Positions 35,037 to 47,811 of a stretch of DNA of 64,000 nucleotides are shown piece after piece. The DNA lies in contig ML991799.1 of assembly GCA_010094025.1 (NCBI GenBank), forward strand, positions 273,265-337,264, in the 5' to 3' direction. Source of the DNA: Viridothelium virens. Taxonomy: Eukaryota; Ascomycota; Dothideomycetes; Trypetheliales; Trypetheliaceae. Positions within the stretch are counted from its first letter, which is position 1; the number at the start of each line of letters is the position of its first letter. The translations under genes and the position numbers were made by a program. The notes beneath the pieces were generated by a model, which saw nothing but the letters and a program-made list of their open reading frames with translations, was not told the origin of the DNA and made no database searches.

Positions 35037-36607
35037 TTTAAGGACGGCGATCTAACGCTGACGGCGCCCACCACCTCTGAAGATGTCATCACTGAACTGG
35101 ATCAAACTTCATAACCGCTGCCACTGGATTGAGTTTTCCGGACGGTTACGACCAGATGACTCACTAAGGAATGCTGAATTCCATTCGTCGAGCGACAACG
35201 TCTCCGCATAGAATTTCAATCTAATAGACTCAATCGCCTTGATAGTTGTTTTCACTGACCCGAACGCAGCTTTGAGGATATCCCCCTTCGCCGTCTAGGC
35301 TCTCTTTGGTCACTACATGAAATGCTACCGTCGTTGGATGACGCGGCGCAATCTTCAGTTCAGTCGGCCTCGCTTCATTTCACACGTTGCGTATCACTAT
35401 CACCTTTCTCGGTTCTGATATCTCCTTGTTCAAGCCCCTGCATTCTCTCTTGAATGCAGTTTGGAGGAACACTGTTGCTGGGAACCCGGCTGTCTTCAAC
35501 AGCTTCGATGACATCGCTGCTGAGCTGGATCTGTCCAATGATCAACTCATTCTGATAGGGATATCTTGACCGGCGTCCATCCCGACCGATACATCTGCGA
35601 GGGCACTTCTTCGATATATTGGACTTGAAAGATGCTCTAACAATTGGGGCAAACCTCATCTGGTACGAATCTTCCTGGGGTGCCCCCAACGATATTTTGC
35701 GCCAGCCATCGAATCCATCTTGATGGTGTAGGTTGACTACGGTTCCGCTTCATCCTAGTCCAATCTCTGAAACTTGGCTGAGTCTACGGGCCGATTCGTG
35801 GTTCGGGTGACAACCAGCTCGCAAACTGTGATATCACCCGCATCAATGGCAAGCACCCCAGTGACTTTCTCACCGAGAGCTTGTTTTGACGCGCCGGTGG
35901 AGCTTCCGTCTTCCCCGAACCGAAAACGCTACCGTCTTCAATCCTGATGACAACCACTTCGCCATCTGTGACATCACCTGCGTCAACGACGTTGACCTCA
36001 ATGACTTCGTTACCGAAAATCCGTTTTGACGCGCAACTGCATGGTGAACTCAAGGCCACAGTCGTGAGGAACAGAATGTGCTTTGCTTGTTGACCAGCAA
36101 AAGAACTCCCTTGCTCACCTCGTACGCTGCTACTCTATCGAGCGAGCCCAGCAAGTTTGGCAGTAGACCAAAGTACTTGCTGGGAAATATCATCATGGAA
36201 GCCCTGCTTTTCTTGGTGCAAAGATAGGGCTTATTGCAGATTGGAGGAGATTCTCACGGCGAGCTCGTTTCTCATGGTTGTCAAGCTATCAAACTCGGTC
36301 CTTTCATGAACATTCTGGAGTGCACCTGTGAATGGAAGCAATCTTGGCATCGTGATGAGGAGTGCGGCGGTCATTGCTCGCTGTTCTTCCCAAAGTTGAT
36401 TGATATATTCCGTAGATCGTCTATCATCGAATCAATGGCCTTGCAAATATCTCGCGATATCTGTGCGGTCCTCTAAGGAATTCTGTCACTTGAGTATATG
36501 TGCCAATACTCTTTGGGAAGTATCTCAAAGTATTGCAACTCTTATAAGCATCAGTCTCAAGGCCCACCCATCGGCCAAGCTGTGATTCTTTCCTCTCAAA
36601 ATATGCT
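35037..36607. pseudogene. Decayed coding remnants between Med10 and ING
   Basis: No intact gene is present, but several short open stretches look protein-like. On the minus strand about 36,480-36,230 reads as a helical segment (ISRDICKAIDSMIDDLRNIS), continues only after a frameshift (ALLITMPRLLPFTGALQNVH), and is followed by a 47-codon piece around 36,060-36,200. Two copies about 90 bases long lie 140 bases apart (35806-35896 and 35946-36036), about two-thirds identical, and are similar in both their plus- and minus-strand translations. I do not recognise the family. It could be the relic of one or more lineage-specific genes, or chance. Confidence 0.35.
35806..36036. repeat. Diverged ~90-base direct repeat, 140-base offset
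   Basis: Copy 1 is 35806-35896 and copy 2 is 35946-36036. They align without gaps. Shared blocks include tgacaacca, atcacc and gttttgacgcgc. Confidence 0.6.
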
Positions 36608-39326
36608 TTAAGACCATTTCTTTCTTGATCCACCCGCATCTATCGACCTCCCCTTTCCAATCCCGTATTTCTTCTCGCACGCCGGACAGTACCACCGCCG
36701 TCCGCTCGGCTCCTCGGTCAAGCCTACGCATTCAAAATGGAACCATTCGATTTCGCACTATTAACGACTCGTATTAGCCTCGTCCCTCACCCTTGCCAGA
36801 TACCGCAAAAGACCAGGAAGAAGCTCCATGTCTCAAGCGAGAAGATTGACAGACGAAAGAACTTCAGAAAAGGGGTGAATATAGATAGAACGACACCCAA
36901 GTACTCACATGAGGATTATCACACGCCACCATCTCCCCAAAGCTCACCCGCTCACACAAACAATACTTCGCCTCATCAGGATCAATCGGTTCCTCCTCTT
37001 CCAGCTCTCCCACCTCCCCCATCCCCTCCTCTCCCCCTCCCCCAGCCCCAGGCCCAACCCCAACATTCTCCTTCCCCCCCACCTCACCCAACACCCCCAA
37101 CCCAAACCCCAATCCCACACCCATCCCCATCCCCATCCCCATCGCCCCACCCCTCCCACCCCTCCTTCCCCCTTTCGGCGCACTCCTCCTCTTCGCCGCA
37201 CTGACCTTCGCCCCCGCCCCCTCCCCACCCTTCGTCACCGGCCCCGGCGTCGGCCGCTTCCCCCTCCTCCTCCCGCCTCCTCCCACCGCCGCAGAGCCCG
37301 TCCCTTGCGCGTCGGTGGCAGCGGCAGAAGAAACCGGGTATGCGGATGTCGAGGGCAGGCTGGCGTTGCTGCTGCGGCGGAGGGTGGAGCGGCGGGAGGG
37401 CGGCTGCGGCTCGGCGCTCATGGCTTTGCTGGCGCGGTGGCGGGGGCGAGTGGTGGTTGCGGAGGCGGAGGCGGCGGCGGCGGTAGCGGCGGCGGTAGCG
37501 GCGGCGGTAGCGGTGCTGGTAGTGGCGGTAGCAGCGTTTGTATGGGTGGTAGTGGTGGTAGGGGAGCGGGCGGGGCCAATGGCGATGACGGTGCGCGGAG
37601 AGGGGGGGGCGTTGGCTATGGTTGGGGTGCGGGGGAGGTGGGCGAGGGAGTCGCGGCGGGGACGGGATTGCGCGGCTGTGGGTGGGACGGCGGGTTTGGC
37701 GTCTTTTTTGGAGGAGGCGGTGGTGTCGGTGTCGAGTTTGGGGAGGGAGGTAGAGGCGGGTTTTTTCGGCGAGGCGGCTGGTGGAGCGAGGGGGACTTGG
37801 GTGGTCGTGGTTGTGGTTGTGGTCTCTGGTGGCGGATAAGGAGCGATGGGAACAGGCCCGTTGATCTTAATGCGTTTGGTCCCTGTTGATTGCGTCTTGG
37901 TGGATGGTGCTGAAGAATCGGTTTGGGTCTCGGGCTTGGTGTCGGCGAGAGGGCTCTCCCTCTTTCGCTTCTTGAGAGGTCTTTCAGGAGCTGGTGCGGT
38001 AGTCTCCTCACCATCATCGGCAGTAGCATCAGCCGGCTTTGCAGGGAGAATTGCCCTCACAGCCTTGCCCAAGTCTGGAGCCTTTCCTGCGACATCATCT
38101 ATCCCTTGGGCTTCCCTAGCTGCCTGTTCTTTAGCTAGTGTTTCTTTCTTCAGTTTCTTCGCCTCATTTAATTTCATACCCCTATTACTTAACGTCATGT
38201 CCTGTGCTCCAATCGGAACGAAGCTGATTTCACCAGGCTGCAGGGGCTTACTAGGATCCATTGGTTCTTCGTCTAAGAATATCTCCCCAGTTGCTTCAGA
38301 ATGCGCTTTCGCCTTGTCATAGTTTTCTTTCCCTCGCCCCAAGTCAGCCAGCTCACGACGAACCATAGTATCGCTCGGAGTCCAGATGGCGTTTTTCTTC
38401 ATTCTTTTCCGTAGTTTCGCCATCTCGTATTCTGTGAGTCTATTCCATGGCATATACCTACTTCCTGGTCTCGCATCAGTCGGAGGGGGATCAAGTTTTG
38501 CAAGGGCGTTGCTGGTGGAGATGCCCGCAACTTGGCTATGCACATTTGTACCCATAACCCCCGGGGGTCGTTGCCTGGCTAGTGCCGCTAGCTTGAGCTT
38601 GTGTTTAGGGGGCTTCGGAACTTTGACGCGTCCCGGCTTCCCTCCGCGCTGTGATTGTGTCGGCTCATCGAAACTCCCTGATCTGATATCGTTTGGTGAA
38701 GCTGGAGGCTCGGATTCATATTCTGAGGCCGTACTCGGAGGCGGAGAATCTGGATTTGGTGGAGGTAAAACCTCTCCAGGAACTGTCACCTTGCGACTTC
38801 TCTTTAGCTGTCCAGCTGATGCGCCAGTACGGGAAGCGCCCAGATGCAATGTAATGCGCGTACGGTCCGCGTCTTGTTTCCTAGCGCGACTTATTTGAGG
38901 GGATGGTACTGGAACTGGAGTTGGATCGCGCGATGGTGGCCTTGGAAGCGCCTCAAGCTTTTTCTTAATGCTGACCAAACGGTTACAATGCCGATCAGCA
39001 ACGTCGTAGATTCTCGAGGCTTCGGCAAAAGTTGCTTCACGAGACCGAATGGCACGATCGAGGGCTTGTGAGATTTGCTTGCGAAGTTCCGGCGGCGATG
39101 GGCGGTCGTCTCTGGGGAGGGATGGCAGAGCGCCATATGATTTGGTCAGATCGTGAATTTCGGAGGTTGAGTCTAGATATGTGGCGTCGAGCTTGCCAAT
39201 TAAGGTGAGAGACCTGAACAGGTCGGAGGGAAAGAACTCGGTGTAGTCGATGAAGTCTGAAACCGTTGCGGCAGCGTCAGGATCCGGTGGAACTTGCTGT
39301 GGCATATCTTGAAGAGCCTCCGCCAT
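36608..39326 (-). CDS. ING-family PHD-finger protein (Pho23/Yng-like)
   Basis: Chromatin protein of histone acetyltransferase or deacetylase complexes that reads H3 trimethyl-Lys4. Two exons, 39326-36909 and 36757-36608, give about 855 residues. The N-terminal ING helical domain has [36 protein letters not shown] and a long helix up to about residue 130. A linker of over 600 residues follows, rich in Pro/Ser/Thr, with an uninterrupted Thr tract and Ala/Thr repeats near residue 600. The C-terminal PHD finger begins YCLC...VACDNPH and, after the intron, continues [14 protein letters not shown] and RWYCPAC, giving a complete Cys4-His-Cys3 set. The tail is basic. The length fits the large Pho23-like proteins of filamentous fungi better than Yng1 or Yng2. 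Which complex it joins is inference. Confidence 0.88.
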
Positions 39327-40928
39327 TTTGACGACCAGTCCAAATTTTGCGGGGTCCAGGATGTGTGAAAGCCGTCCCCTCGTCGTGATTAGCTCTTGCT
39401 ACAACGAATCTGGGCGTCGACTGCGCAAGACAGGAGAAGCCAGAAAATGAAATGATTTGCTTATTGATATTGTTGACACCGGGGAATATTCGCTCGAGAC
39501 CAGAAAGCAGCAAGAAGGAGAGAAAAGTTGTGCTAAGGCTAAGCCTGTAGCAAGCTGCACATAGCTTGGCGCGTGAAGTTGGGTTCGACGCGCCGTGTGG
39601 AAGCCTGATGGGGGATCCTTCCGCTCCGCTCATCCGCTCACCCGCCCATCTACCCTGTTATCCGTGCGCCACATAACTCGAATCAACTTCTACAGGCCGA
39701 TTCCAGCTTTCAGCACGAATAACTCAGCCTACAAAGCTGTAAATCAACATCACGACTCGGCGTTCGGTAGCACTAGGCTATTGGATTCTGGCGCTACCAC
39801 AATTCTTGAAAAATATGAAGGATTCGTGGAGAAAAGTGGGGGCTTTAGCCTAGCCTCCATACAAAATCCCGGTTTCAAGGGTGATTTCAGACTTTCGAAC
39901 TTTCGTAATTTCATCAAAAATTTCTTTTCGAATTATTCAGTTGTTTCTGGACCTTCCGAAAGCTCCTACGTTGGAGATTTTACCTTCGCATTATCACACT
40001 GATTAGACGTTGTGTCGTTGAGTTATTCCCGCCGAAAGAGCGAAAAAGACTGAATCTGTACGGCATCATGCCGGATGAGGTGAAATTTCTATGTGCAAGG
40101 CACAGACATGCACCAAAATAACAATGTTGGAATTTCGATAAGATTTGGACATTGTCGGAAAGGGTATAGAAGCCATATTCTGCCTTCGCGACATGAGGGG
40201 CAGAGAAATGGAAATGGTGGAGGTATGGGCAGTGAAGGTTAGTAAGGGGTTTGGGGGCAGGTTTGAAAGCGGAGAGCGGGTGCACTTGATTTTGACATAT
40301 ATTGTAAGGCAGTGTTGACCATTCCTTTTGGTCAAGTGCTTCTCAGTGCGACCTGCTACTCACACCGAGTCATAGATGATCTCTAAGGTGCACATACTTC
40401 AAGAGTGAAACTGGATACAGTGTCAAGCACTTGGTTCGGTATTGCGGCTTACTAAAGCCACTATCTAGCTATCAATAATAATGTGTTCAACGCACATCCC
40501 TGTGGTATCTGTATAGGACAATGGTTTTGGACCCACCCTCCAACGAAGGGTGACGCCCAAAAAGCATCCAAAGCTCTCATTTTAGCTCCTGGCTCAAAGA
40601 AGAAAAGAGAGATTGATGCAAAGTCGTGCGCAGCAGTCAACTGAAACTCCCAGTATTTCCCTGGCGACTCAAACTGAATTACACCTGTAAGTCAGTATAG
40701 TATCTGCGAATCAAGTTGGCCACCAAACGCCCCCAACGCTAGAAGAACAAGACTCGAAGAGACAATAAGGAAAGTCGTGGGTATTGAGGTATTTATGACG
40801 GTGAAATGAATTATGCAAATATCGCATGGAGAGAAAGGAATCGTAGTAAGTGCGAAAAGACCAAATGCCCACTACCGACGTGTAAAAAATAAGACAAGAA
40901 TAAATGTCGAGTCCTGTGGCTGTATGCA
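39327..40928. other. Intergenic, ING upstream and TeaR 3' end
   Basis: A 135-codon plus-strand frame (39595-40002) starts near the ING promoter. It has no recognisable motif and I do not call it. Nothing else is seen. Confidence 0.45.
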
Positions 40929-42758
40929 TCACATTACGATACAGCAGGCACATCCCCCTTTCTTCTTTTCTTCTTTCTCTTCTGGAGGATCGGGAAGTCG
41001 TATTACTTCAGGAGGTCTTGGTTGTCTTGTATTCTCCGGGCTCGCTATCACTGGACGCTGCTGAGCACGAGGAGATGCAAGTGGGCTCTGCACAGTCGGC
41101 GTGATCTTGTAGCCACCGTGTTCTGTTCCGCTCGTGCTTGGCCTGTGGTTCGCGAGCTCCGTGTCCAACTTAGCGGGCGCAAGCGGCCATGTACCGCCAG
41201 AGCCATCGTCCTGCTTCTCCTCTACATTTTCTTCCAATTGCGCCTCATCCTGAGCTTCTTCATCTGGCACCTCCGGGCTGGGGGTTTTGGGCGGTGGAAA
41301 TTGGTGCGGAGCTACGAGCCCGAAGTCTTTGTCGTATACTGCTCCTGTTTTTCCTTCCTTTTCCCACTGCTCTTGCATCATACGTTTCGCGTGGGTTGGG
41401 AGGATCTGCTGGTCTTGTGGAAGTCGTGGGTCAGGTTTATACATTGTAGCGATCCAAGGTGCTTCTCCCTCGGGTCGATTATGACTTGTTGAGGGACGAG
41501 CTGGTGTCCCTGAAGAAGACACGGGTCGTTTTGAGGGTGATTCGCGGTTGGGCCCAGAGCCTACCCGCGGTGCTTTCTTTTGGGGTGCAGACGCTGTGCG
41601 ACTGCTCGCGTTTTTGCGAGCCCCTGATGTAGGTGTCGCCTTGTTGGGCACTTTTGCCTTGGTAGGAGAGGAACGAACCGGCGAGGCTGGAGTGCTTGAA
41701 GTATCGTTCTCGTCGAGTTGCTTCTTTGAAACTCCGAACTCGTCAAGCATGATCTGACTTGCTCCACTCTGACTTCTCCCTCTTATTTTGCTCAAAGCGA
41801 TGCTGTCCTCCAAAGTGTTACCCAGACTATTGGCGCGGCTTCGTGGCAGTGGAGAGTCTCTTTCAATAAAGCTCGAAGGTAATGGAGTTGGACTTTTCTT
41901 TGCTAAGGGGATACGGGAAGTACCTGGTCGAGTGGTAGGTGTTTCCCGATTATGGAAGAAATGTGGCTGCTCTGGGGCAATCTCTTCAGAGGTTTGGTAT
42001 GTATCATCGGGTTGCTCATCCTTCTCTTCTAAGTCTTCCTCTGCGGATGGCAAGCGTCTGAGCTGCTCTTTTAAAGGTCCGCGCTCTGGTGAGGGTTCCC
42101 CATAGCCGTTTCCAAATTGCGAGTCATTTCCTCGCCCTTGTCTGCTAGTTGATCTACTGTTCGAGCGACTTCCAGATGTGCGTTGCCCAAATAGCAATCC
42201 TGCCTCTTCTAGCTCTCGACTTTCTATCTTAGCAAGCTTATCCCGATGTATCCATCCCGAGTTGTCCGAGTCCTCATAGTCGTTCTGCTCGGCCAGCGAG
42301 TGTTTTCTGCTATTATATCCACTAGCGATACCGGCTCGAGTCTCGGAGTTCCCCTTATAGTAATCCAGAAAACTGTCACCATCGCTCGTCCCGCTGATAT
42401 CACTATTCATCCTTCCCAGCATCTGTCTTGGCGCCAGATGACTGCCAGAGTCCTTGGCACTATTCCACTTGTCGCTGTCGTCATTTCGCCATATTTGGGA
42501 CTTCAAATTTCCGTTCGGATGAGCACCTAAGGGTTTGCGGACGGTATTGTCAGAATGTCGCGGTTCCTCTTCATACGCGTAGTTCTTCTGGTTGCCGAAA
42601 TTATAATTCTGCACAAGGAATCAGCAATTGCCAAGTAAAGACAAAGACTTTAACATCAAATTTCCCATTGAGAAGATATCAAATGGAAATAAGTGTCATA
42701 TTACACACACCTCGCCATTGACCGGCACGGCGTATTCCCATCTACGAGTAGATGCCAT
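40929..42758 (-). CDS. teaR: TeaA receptor TeaR-like prenylated protein
   Basis: Hyphal-tip membrane marker that anchors the Kelch protein TeaA and so guides microtubules and growth direction. Two exons, 42758-42711 and 42608-40929, with a 102-base intron, give about 575 residues. The short first exon encodes MASTRRWEYAVPVNGE, the conserved N-terminus. The long middle is Ser/Pro-rich and disordered. A conserved block near residue 400 contains PWIATMYKPDPRLPQDQQ, then ILPTHAKRMMQEQWEKEG. The protein ends in CACCIVM. CIVM is a CaaX box with Met, which predicts farnesylation, and the preceding Cys residues could be palmitoylated. Assignment to TeaR is from the N-terminus, the conserved block and the CaaX end, from memory. 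Confidence 0.82.
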
Positions 42759-43979
42759 GGTTGTAGCGTCAGAGAGCCGATGGCAACGAATTTGGTACGG
42801 TCACTCGGCTTTCCCCGCTTTTCACTGTGTTGCCAGAGATAGTCCGGGGAACCAGTGGCCTGGAAGAGAGTGGAGGTTTTGGGGGCAACAAAATGCAGCA
42901 ACTGGAGCGACCCGAGTTGCGATACGTTGGGAACCAATGCCACGAGACTTCCTGACAACGCAAGAGGGGTTTTTATCCTACCGCAGCATGGCAGATATTG
43001 GCGTTCTTGCAACTGAAGGTTCCTGTACTCTTCGCGATCTGCGGGCATCAAACTGGGTGGGAATGGCGTATGTGGAGAAGCGTCAACAGCGTACGCATCG
43101 GACGAGTATTCTGGGCTGCGTCGCGAAGACGATTTGATGGTTGCGAAAAATTTCCGAAAGGAGCGACGATATATGTGATTGCAATGTACACAGCACGATC
43201 AGGAGCAGGCTCCAATCGCGACGCTGCTTGGATCTCAAGCGCGTGCTCAGAGGTTAGGGGAGAGGGGGGTGGTCCGTAGTTCTTGGAAGTGGATTGAGTT
43301 GAAGGGCTCCGATTGGCTGTCTTCTGCTACAAGATCCATTGCCAGCCACATGGTCCAAGTTCGTGCCGTTGCATCAGACAAGTTCCCAAACAAGTCTAAT
43401 GATTGGCGCCACACTGTTCGTACCAGCCATGCGGTACTTGGCAATCAAGCGTTCGCCATGTTCGCATGCTCTGACTCTCAAAATATTTAGTCTTAAGAGA
43501 TGGAATCACTGGATCCAGCGATCATAATCCATCTAGAACATATGATGGCCCACATCTGCACCACTAGGGAACTTTACTCTATTCTGTTAGATACCTCTAT
43601 ATAGTCAAAGACGGGTAGTCAATTTAATCTCATTACTTTTGCATCTCAGCCGCCCAAGATGCAAGGCCTATGGACAGTGGAGGTGACCGAAACTTTCGTT
43701 GAAGCCTCCCGGTCTACCGTGTGCATACGGAGTTAAATTAGGACTGTCATATTCCGTTACTGGCTCTTATAAGGATATCTTGCTCCTTGCTCTCTTCTTC
43801 ATTGTGCTCCCGCTAATCTTTGTTCGACGGCTAAGGTAGTGTTCCTCACTGGGGTTGGCCCGAATCTGTAGAGGTCAAAATATCGGCCGCAGTGTGCTGA
43901 CCGAAGCCGCGACGTCACCGTTCTTCCTGCTCTAGTTGTATAAACAAAACCCGCCGAACACCCTCTTCGCCATGGCCCA
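42759..43979. promoter_or_regulatory. Divergent promoter region, TeaR and PX-associated gene
   Basis: 1.2 kb between divergent start codons. Open frames here are short and overlapping, and no gene is supported. Confidence 0.45.
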
Positions 43980-46147
43980 ATGGCGGATTCTCTTTCGCCG
44001 ACCCAAGCCCAAGCGCTTTTTGATATCTTGACCCATCATGAGACCTACCGCGAAATCCAGGCCTTTGAATATCCTGACGCCATCTCCACTTATGGCCCTC
44101 CTTTTCAGACTGATGATGCTACCGTCTCAACCTCTCCTCTCCTTCAAGGCCTCCTCTCTCGATTCGTCTTGACACTACCAGGGCTGAAGAATGTATCGTC
44201 GGGTTTCTGGGACTACAGATGCCTTGAGTTGCTCAAGGAGTTCGCGGTGGTGGAGTTAAGCCAAAGCTATGATCGTGGGATCTTGAGTCTACGGAAGACG
44301 CTGGCCACGGCATGCTCTGCCATCATTGAATTCCTTGGAAGAGGAGTCTTCGGTGGTCTTTCAAAACAGGAAGAGAAGCAAAAGCGAGATCGCTATGACG
44401 CTTCAAACCCCGAAGACAGCATTGATGCGTGGAATGACTTCTTGCAACGAATTGTTTACGATGACATGATTGATGAACTCTTCGATAAAGCAAAAGAAAC
44501 GGATAAACTAGAGGATCATTCATTGTTGGTACAGGCTGCGCATGAATATCTAGTCGTTAGGTATGAGATTTTCTAATGAGTCTACGACCGACTGCTGACG
44601 GAGAAGTCAGCCTAGCATCGTTCGCTCATTATATACTAGTCCTCAATCCTGAAGGTCAATCACTTCTGACGGTGGTCGAGAATATCCATAAACTGGTACC
44701 GTACACCATTATGAGATCAACACTGAGGGTTGGCAATGTCGCTACAATGATAAGTGGAATGATGAAATTACTTTTGGCCAAGATGAGTGTTGGTAGTCTC
44801 ACAAATTGGATCGGGTGGAGTGCTGGTGCTGACGAAGGGATGAATCTGCTGCAAACGTAAGTTCTGAAGTGTTTGGACTTGTCAACATTCAGAGCTCATG
44901 CTCACGTCGAAACAGTATCATCTCCCAAGTCATCAGCTGGGATGTAAAGGCCCTGAAAGCGAGAGCCACAAAACTTGAAAGATCCAAGGATGCACCGAGC
45001 AAAGAGCAGTTTGACGCCCTGAAGGAATACTTGTCAAGGAGTCGAGAAGAGCGCGAACAGTCCCGAGAACAGAGCCGTAAGTCTTGCGTTGTGCTCTTTT
45101 TGTGCGTTTGGTAAATAACTAGCCATAGGGCAACAACCTCTACCTTTGGTCAGCCTTATCCTTGCCACTTCGACAGCTTCAGTAGAGCTATCCGAAGAGC
45201 AAGAGAAGATAGCCTTGGAATATGTCAACATTCAGTTCGCAATACACGACCGGGAAGCAATCGCAAATGTACTTTGCCATCACCAGCCAGATCACCTGAC
45301 CCAAGCTATCCGCGACTGTGTCTCCGCCTACGAGCCAGTGATTCGTCATATCCACAACGCCGCTGATCTGAGCGGCACCTTGAGCGATTTTGAGGCCTTT
45401 CTCACCGATCTGATCAAGCTCACTAAAGGCAACTCAAATTCTGATGCCTCTAAACAGGACGCTGAATCTCTTTCGCCAAGTGTAGAAGACTATACCAACC
45501 TGATTAAAAAGCACATCAAGTCCACGCACAAATTTCTCCACCAAGTCGCCAAGAACGGTCCGGAGATCACGAAATGGTACCACGACTACGTCCGCACTGC
45601 AGCCTCTCAATTCCACATCAGCGGTCCTGCCCCCACCCACAACACCCATCCCGCCGCCGGCACCATGACCCCCGTCTTGCAATCCCTCATCTCCAGCCTC
45701 TCGGACGCGGACCGCGCCGCCGTCCTCCCCGAACTCGACGCCCACGCCACCTACCTCGCAGCGCTCGCCTCCTCCTCCAACTCGCGCTTCTCGGCCGTCG
45801 TCGCCAACGACTCGGCGACCTCGTTCGGGCCCGGCACGTACCTCGCGCGCTGGCAGGCGCTGCTCGACGCGACGCCCATCACGCCGGTGACGAACAACGG
45901 GAAAGTCCGGTATGGCCGCGACCTCGAGGTCAAGGAGGCGAGTAAGGTGTATGAGGCGATGAAGGCGTCGGGCCAGGGGAAGGTGGGGAATGAGGAGAAG
46001 GAGAGGAGGATGGTGCAGAGGACGGATGGGGCGGTGAGGCGCGGGCAGCCGGAGATGCCGGGGGTGGGGAGGACGGTGGAGTTGTTGGGGGCGAAGTTTA
46101 GGGATGTGTTGGCGGGGATGGGGGAGAGGGAGGAGGATGTCGATTGA
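43980..46147 (+). CDS. PX-associated / DUF3818 domain protein (Lec1-like)
   Basis: Four exons, 43980-44560, 44611-44856, 44916-45076 and 45129-46147, with introns of 50-59 bases, give about 668 residues. The N-terminal region (LSPTQAQALFDILTHHETYR, then LKNVSSGFWDYRCLELLKEF) is the PX-associated helical domain. After it comes SFAHYILVLNPEGQSLLTVV and a charged coiled segment (LKEYLSRSREEREQSREQSR). The second half resembles DUF3818, with helices ending ITKWYHDYVRTAASQFHI. Yeast Lec1 (Ypr097w) has these domains around a PX domain. No PX domain is visible here, so lipid binding is not shown. A membrane-contact or lipid-transport role is inference. The last 180 codons switch from C-rich to G-rich codons. 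Confidence 0.75.
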
Positions 46148-47811
46148 TTAGAGTGTTTGAATGCAGATGTGGCTCGGAAGCGTCTTGTGGCTGACTTGGG
46201 CTCATGGCGTCAGGCGGGGAAGTTGGGGGGAGTTTCTTTCTGTGCTGCTTCGATGTGAGGTATTCAATTGAATGACTTGAGGTGCCTAAGCTACGATGGT
46301 AACATGTGATAGGGTTATCAAGGTCTCAGACAAGATCTTTCGGACTTGTGATCGGTGGGAGCAGGTCGCATAGGAAGGATTCCATGTCCCTTAAATCTCA
46401 AAGGCTAGGGAAGTAGCCGAAGTTTCTGCTGGGCACCTCCTGGGTAATATAAAGCAGCGATGGGACTGTTGTATCACACCGAGGTACTTTAGTAGCTCTT
46501 TTCTGGTTCTCTTGCTTTCCTTCCCTTCTAAATCATTTAGATCCTCAGTCAAAGCCAAGTTCAGGGGATTTTTACTGAGGGAGCCCTAAAAAATGTGGTA
46601 GTCCAGATGTTGGCCATTTGTTTTATCGTTGACCCTCTTACGCGTCTGATTGGTGATACGAGTTCTCCAGACCTAGCAATTTCTCCATATCTACATGCCG
46701 CTACGAGATTAGAATTGCTTGTCAATATTTTGTCTACGCATACATCCGACCGGTCATGTAAGAGTCTATCGAAGAATATACGCGGTCCAAGCGCAGTAGC
46801 TGAAGGACAGAATGACTTTGTGAGTGGAGCCAAGATGGGAAGTCAGATGCTCTTGTCAGAGATTTTTTGCTCATTAAGCCTCAGACTGGCACTCATTCTG
46901 ATTAGGATACTGGTGATACCAATCATGACTAGAATTATTCATATGAAGTGACGACCGATTAAGGTTAGGGCTGGTCGCCCATCCCATGCGCGGCTGTGCA
47001 ACTTCAGACAAAGGTCAACCGTCGAGTTAGAAGCAGGCAAAATTTGCTCCGAAGGGCGAAGGCGGCCTTGGTTGACATCTGTGATGCAGCAGCTGACAGG
47101 AAATCGACCGACCTATCCCATTGGCTTCAACTTCCGCTGTCTGTCTGCCTTTGCAGGCCGTCTCGGTAGCTGGATCGTTGTGAAACACCACTCGAGTTGC
47201 TGGCTTGCTCAGCCGCCCCCAATTGGTCTTTTCTGACCGGTGAAATAGTGTCCTCAGCCGCGACTATACCGGTTGGATAATCCTAAAATATCACTTTAAA
47301 ATCGATCTAACGCCGGGATTGGCTCGTTGAAGTGCAAAAGTCTATCCTCTCCGCCCTTTGCTCTCGTTAAGTATGGGGCCGACGTTCTCCGTCTGCGATA
47401 AGGCAAATAGGTCTCGCCCTTAGTGAGAACGCCGACCTGATTCTATTGGCTCAGGTCATTGCTAGGCCTTTGTTGGCCCCAAAATGGAGCAAGTTGATTC
47501 ATGGTCATCGTCTCGGCTAGATGTTGCCCGTGCCTCCATCAGGCGAGTTTTGATGGTCGAGATTGAAGATGTACAGTGTTGGCGGTACACCTGAAAACAA
47601 GCTCACCGGAGTGTCAAGATAGATAAACATAGAAGAAGCTTACAATTAGGTGCCATCTCTCATTCCTATATATTCTCCTTCTCAGGATTCATTACACCGG
47701 TCTCCCCTGCGTTGTACCCTCTCTGCATGCTCCTTTTTGTCCTCCTCATACCTTTCGTTACATTTCTTTTGTATTGGAGGCATTGGAGACTGTCAACAGC
47801 CAACAAACAAG
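46148..47811. other. Intergenic, 1.7 kb
   Basis: Upstream region of the LtrA-type gene. Only short open frames (118 codons at 46595-46951, no motif). No repeat or RNA gene is recognised. Confidence 0.45.

Noticed and set aside
36909-37889. 326-codon plus-strand frame, Pro/His/Arg-rich then Gly-rich
   Set aside because: It is antisense to the ING gene and exists because of the extreme C-then-G composition. The minus frame has clear ING and PHD motifs.
39595-40002. 135-codon plus frame near the ING promoter
   Set aside because: It could be a small gene, but has no motif, no intron and sits in a promoter. Evidence is too thin to call.
46595-46951. 118-codon plus frame with hydrophobic C-terminus
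   Set aside because: Isolated, no motif, and other frames in the same stretch are equally open.
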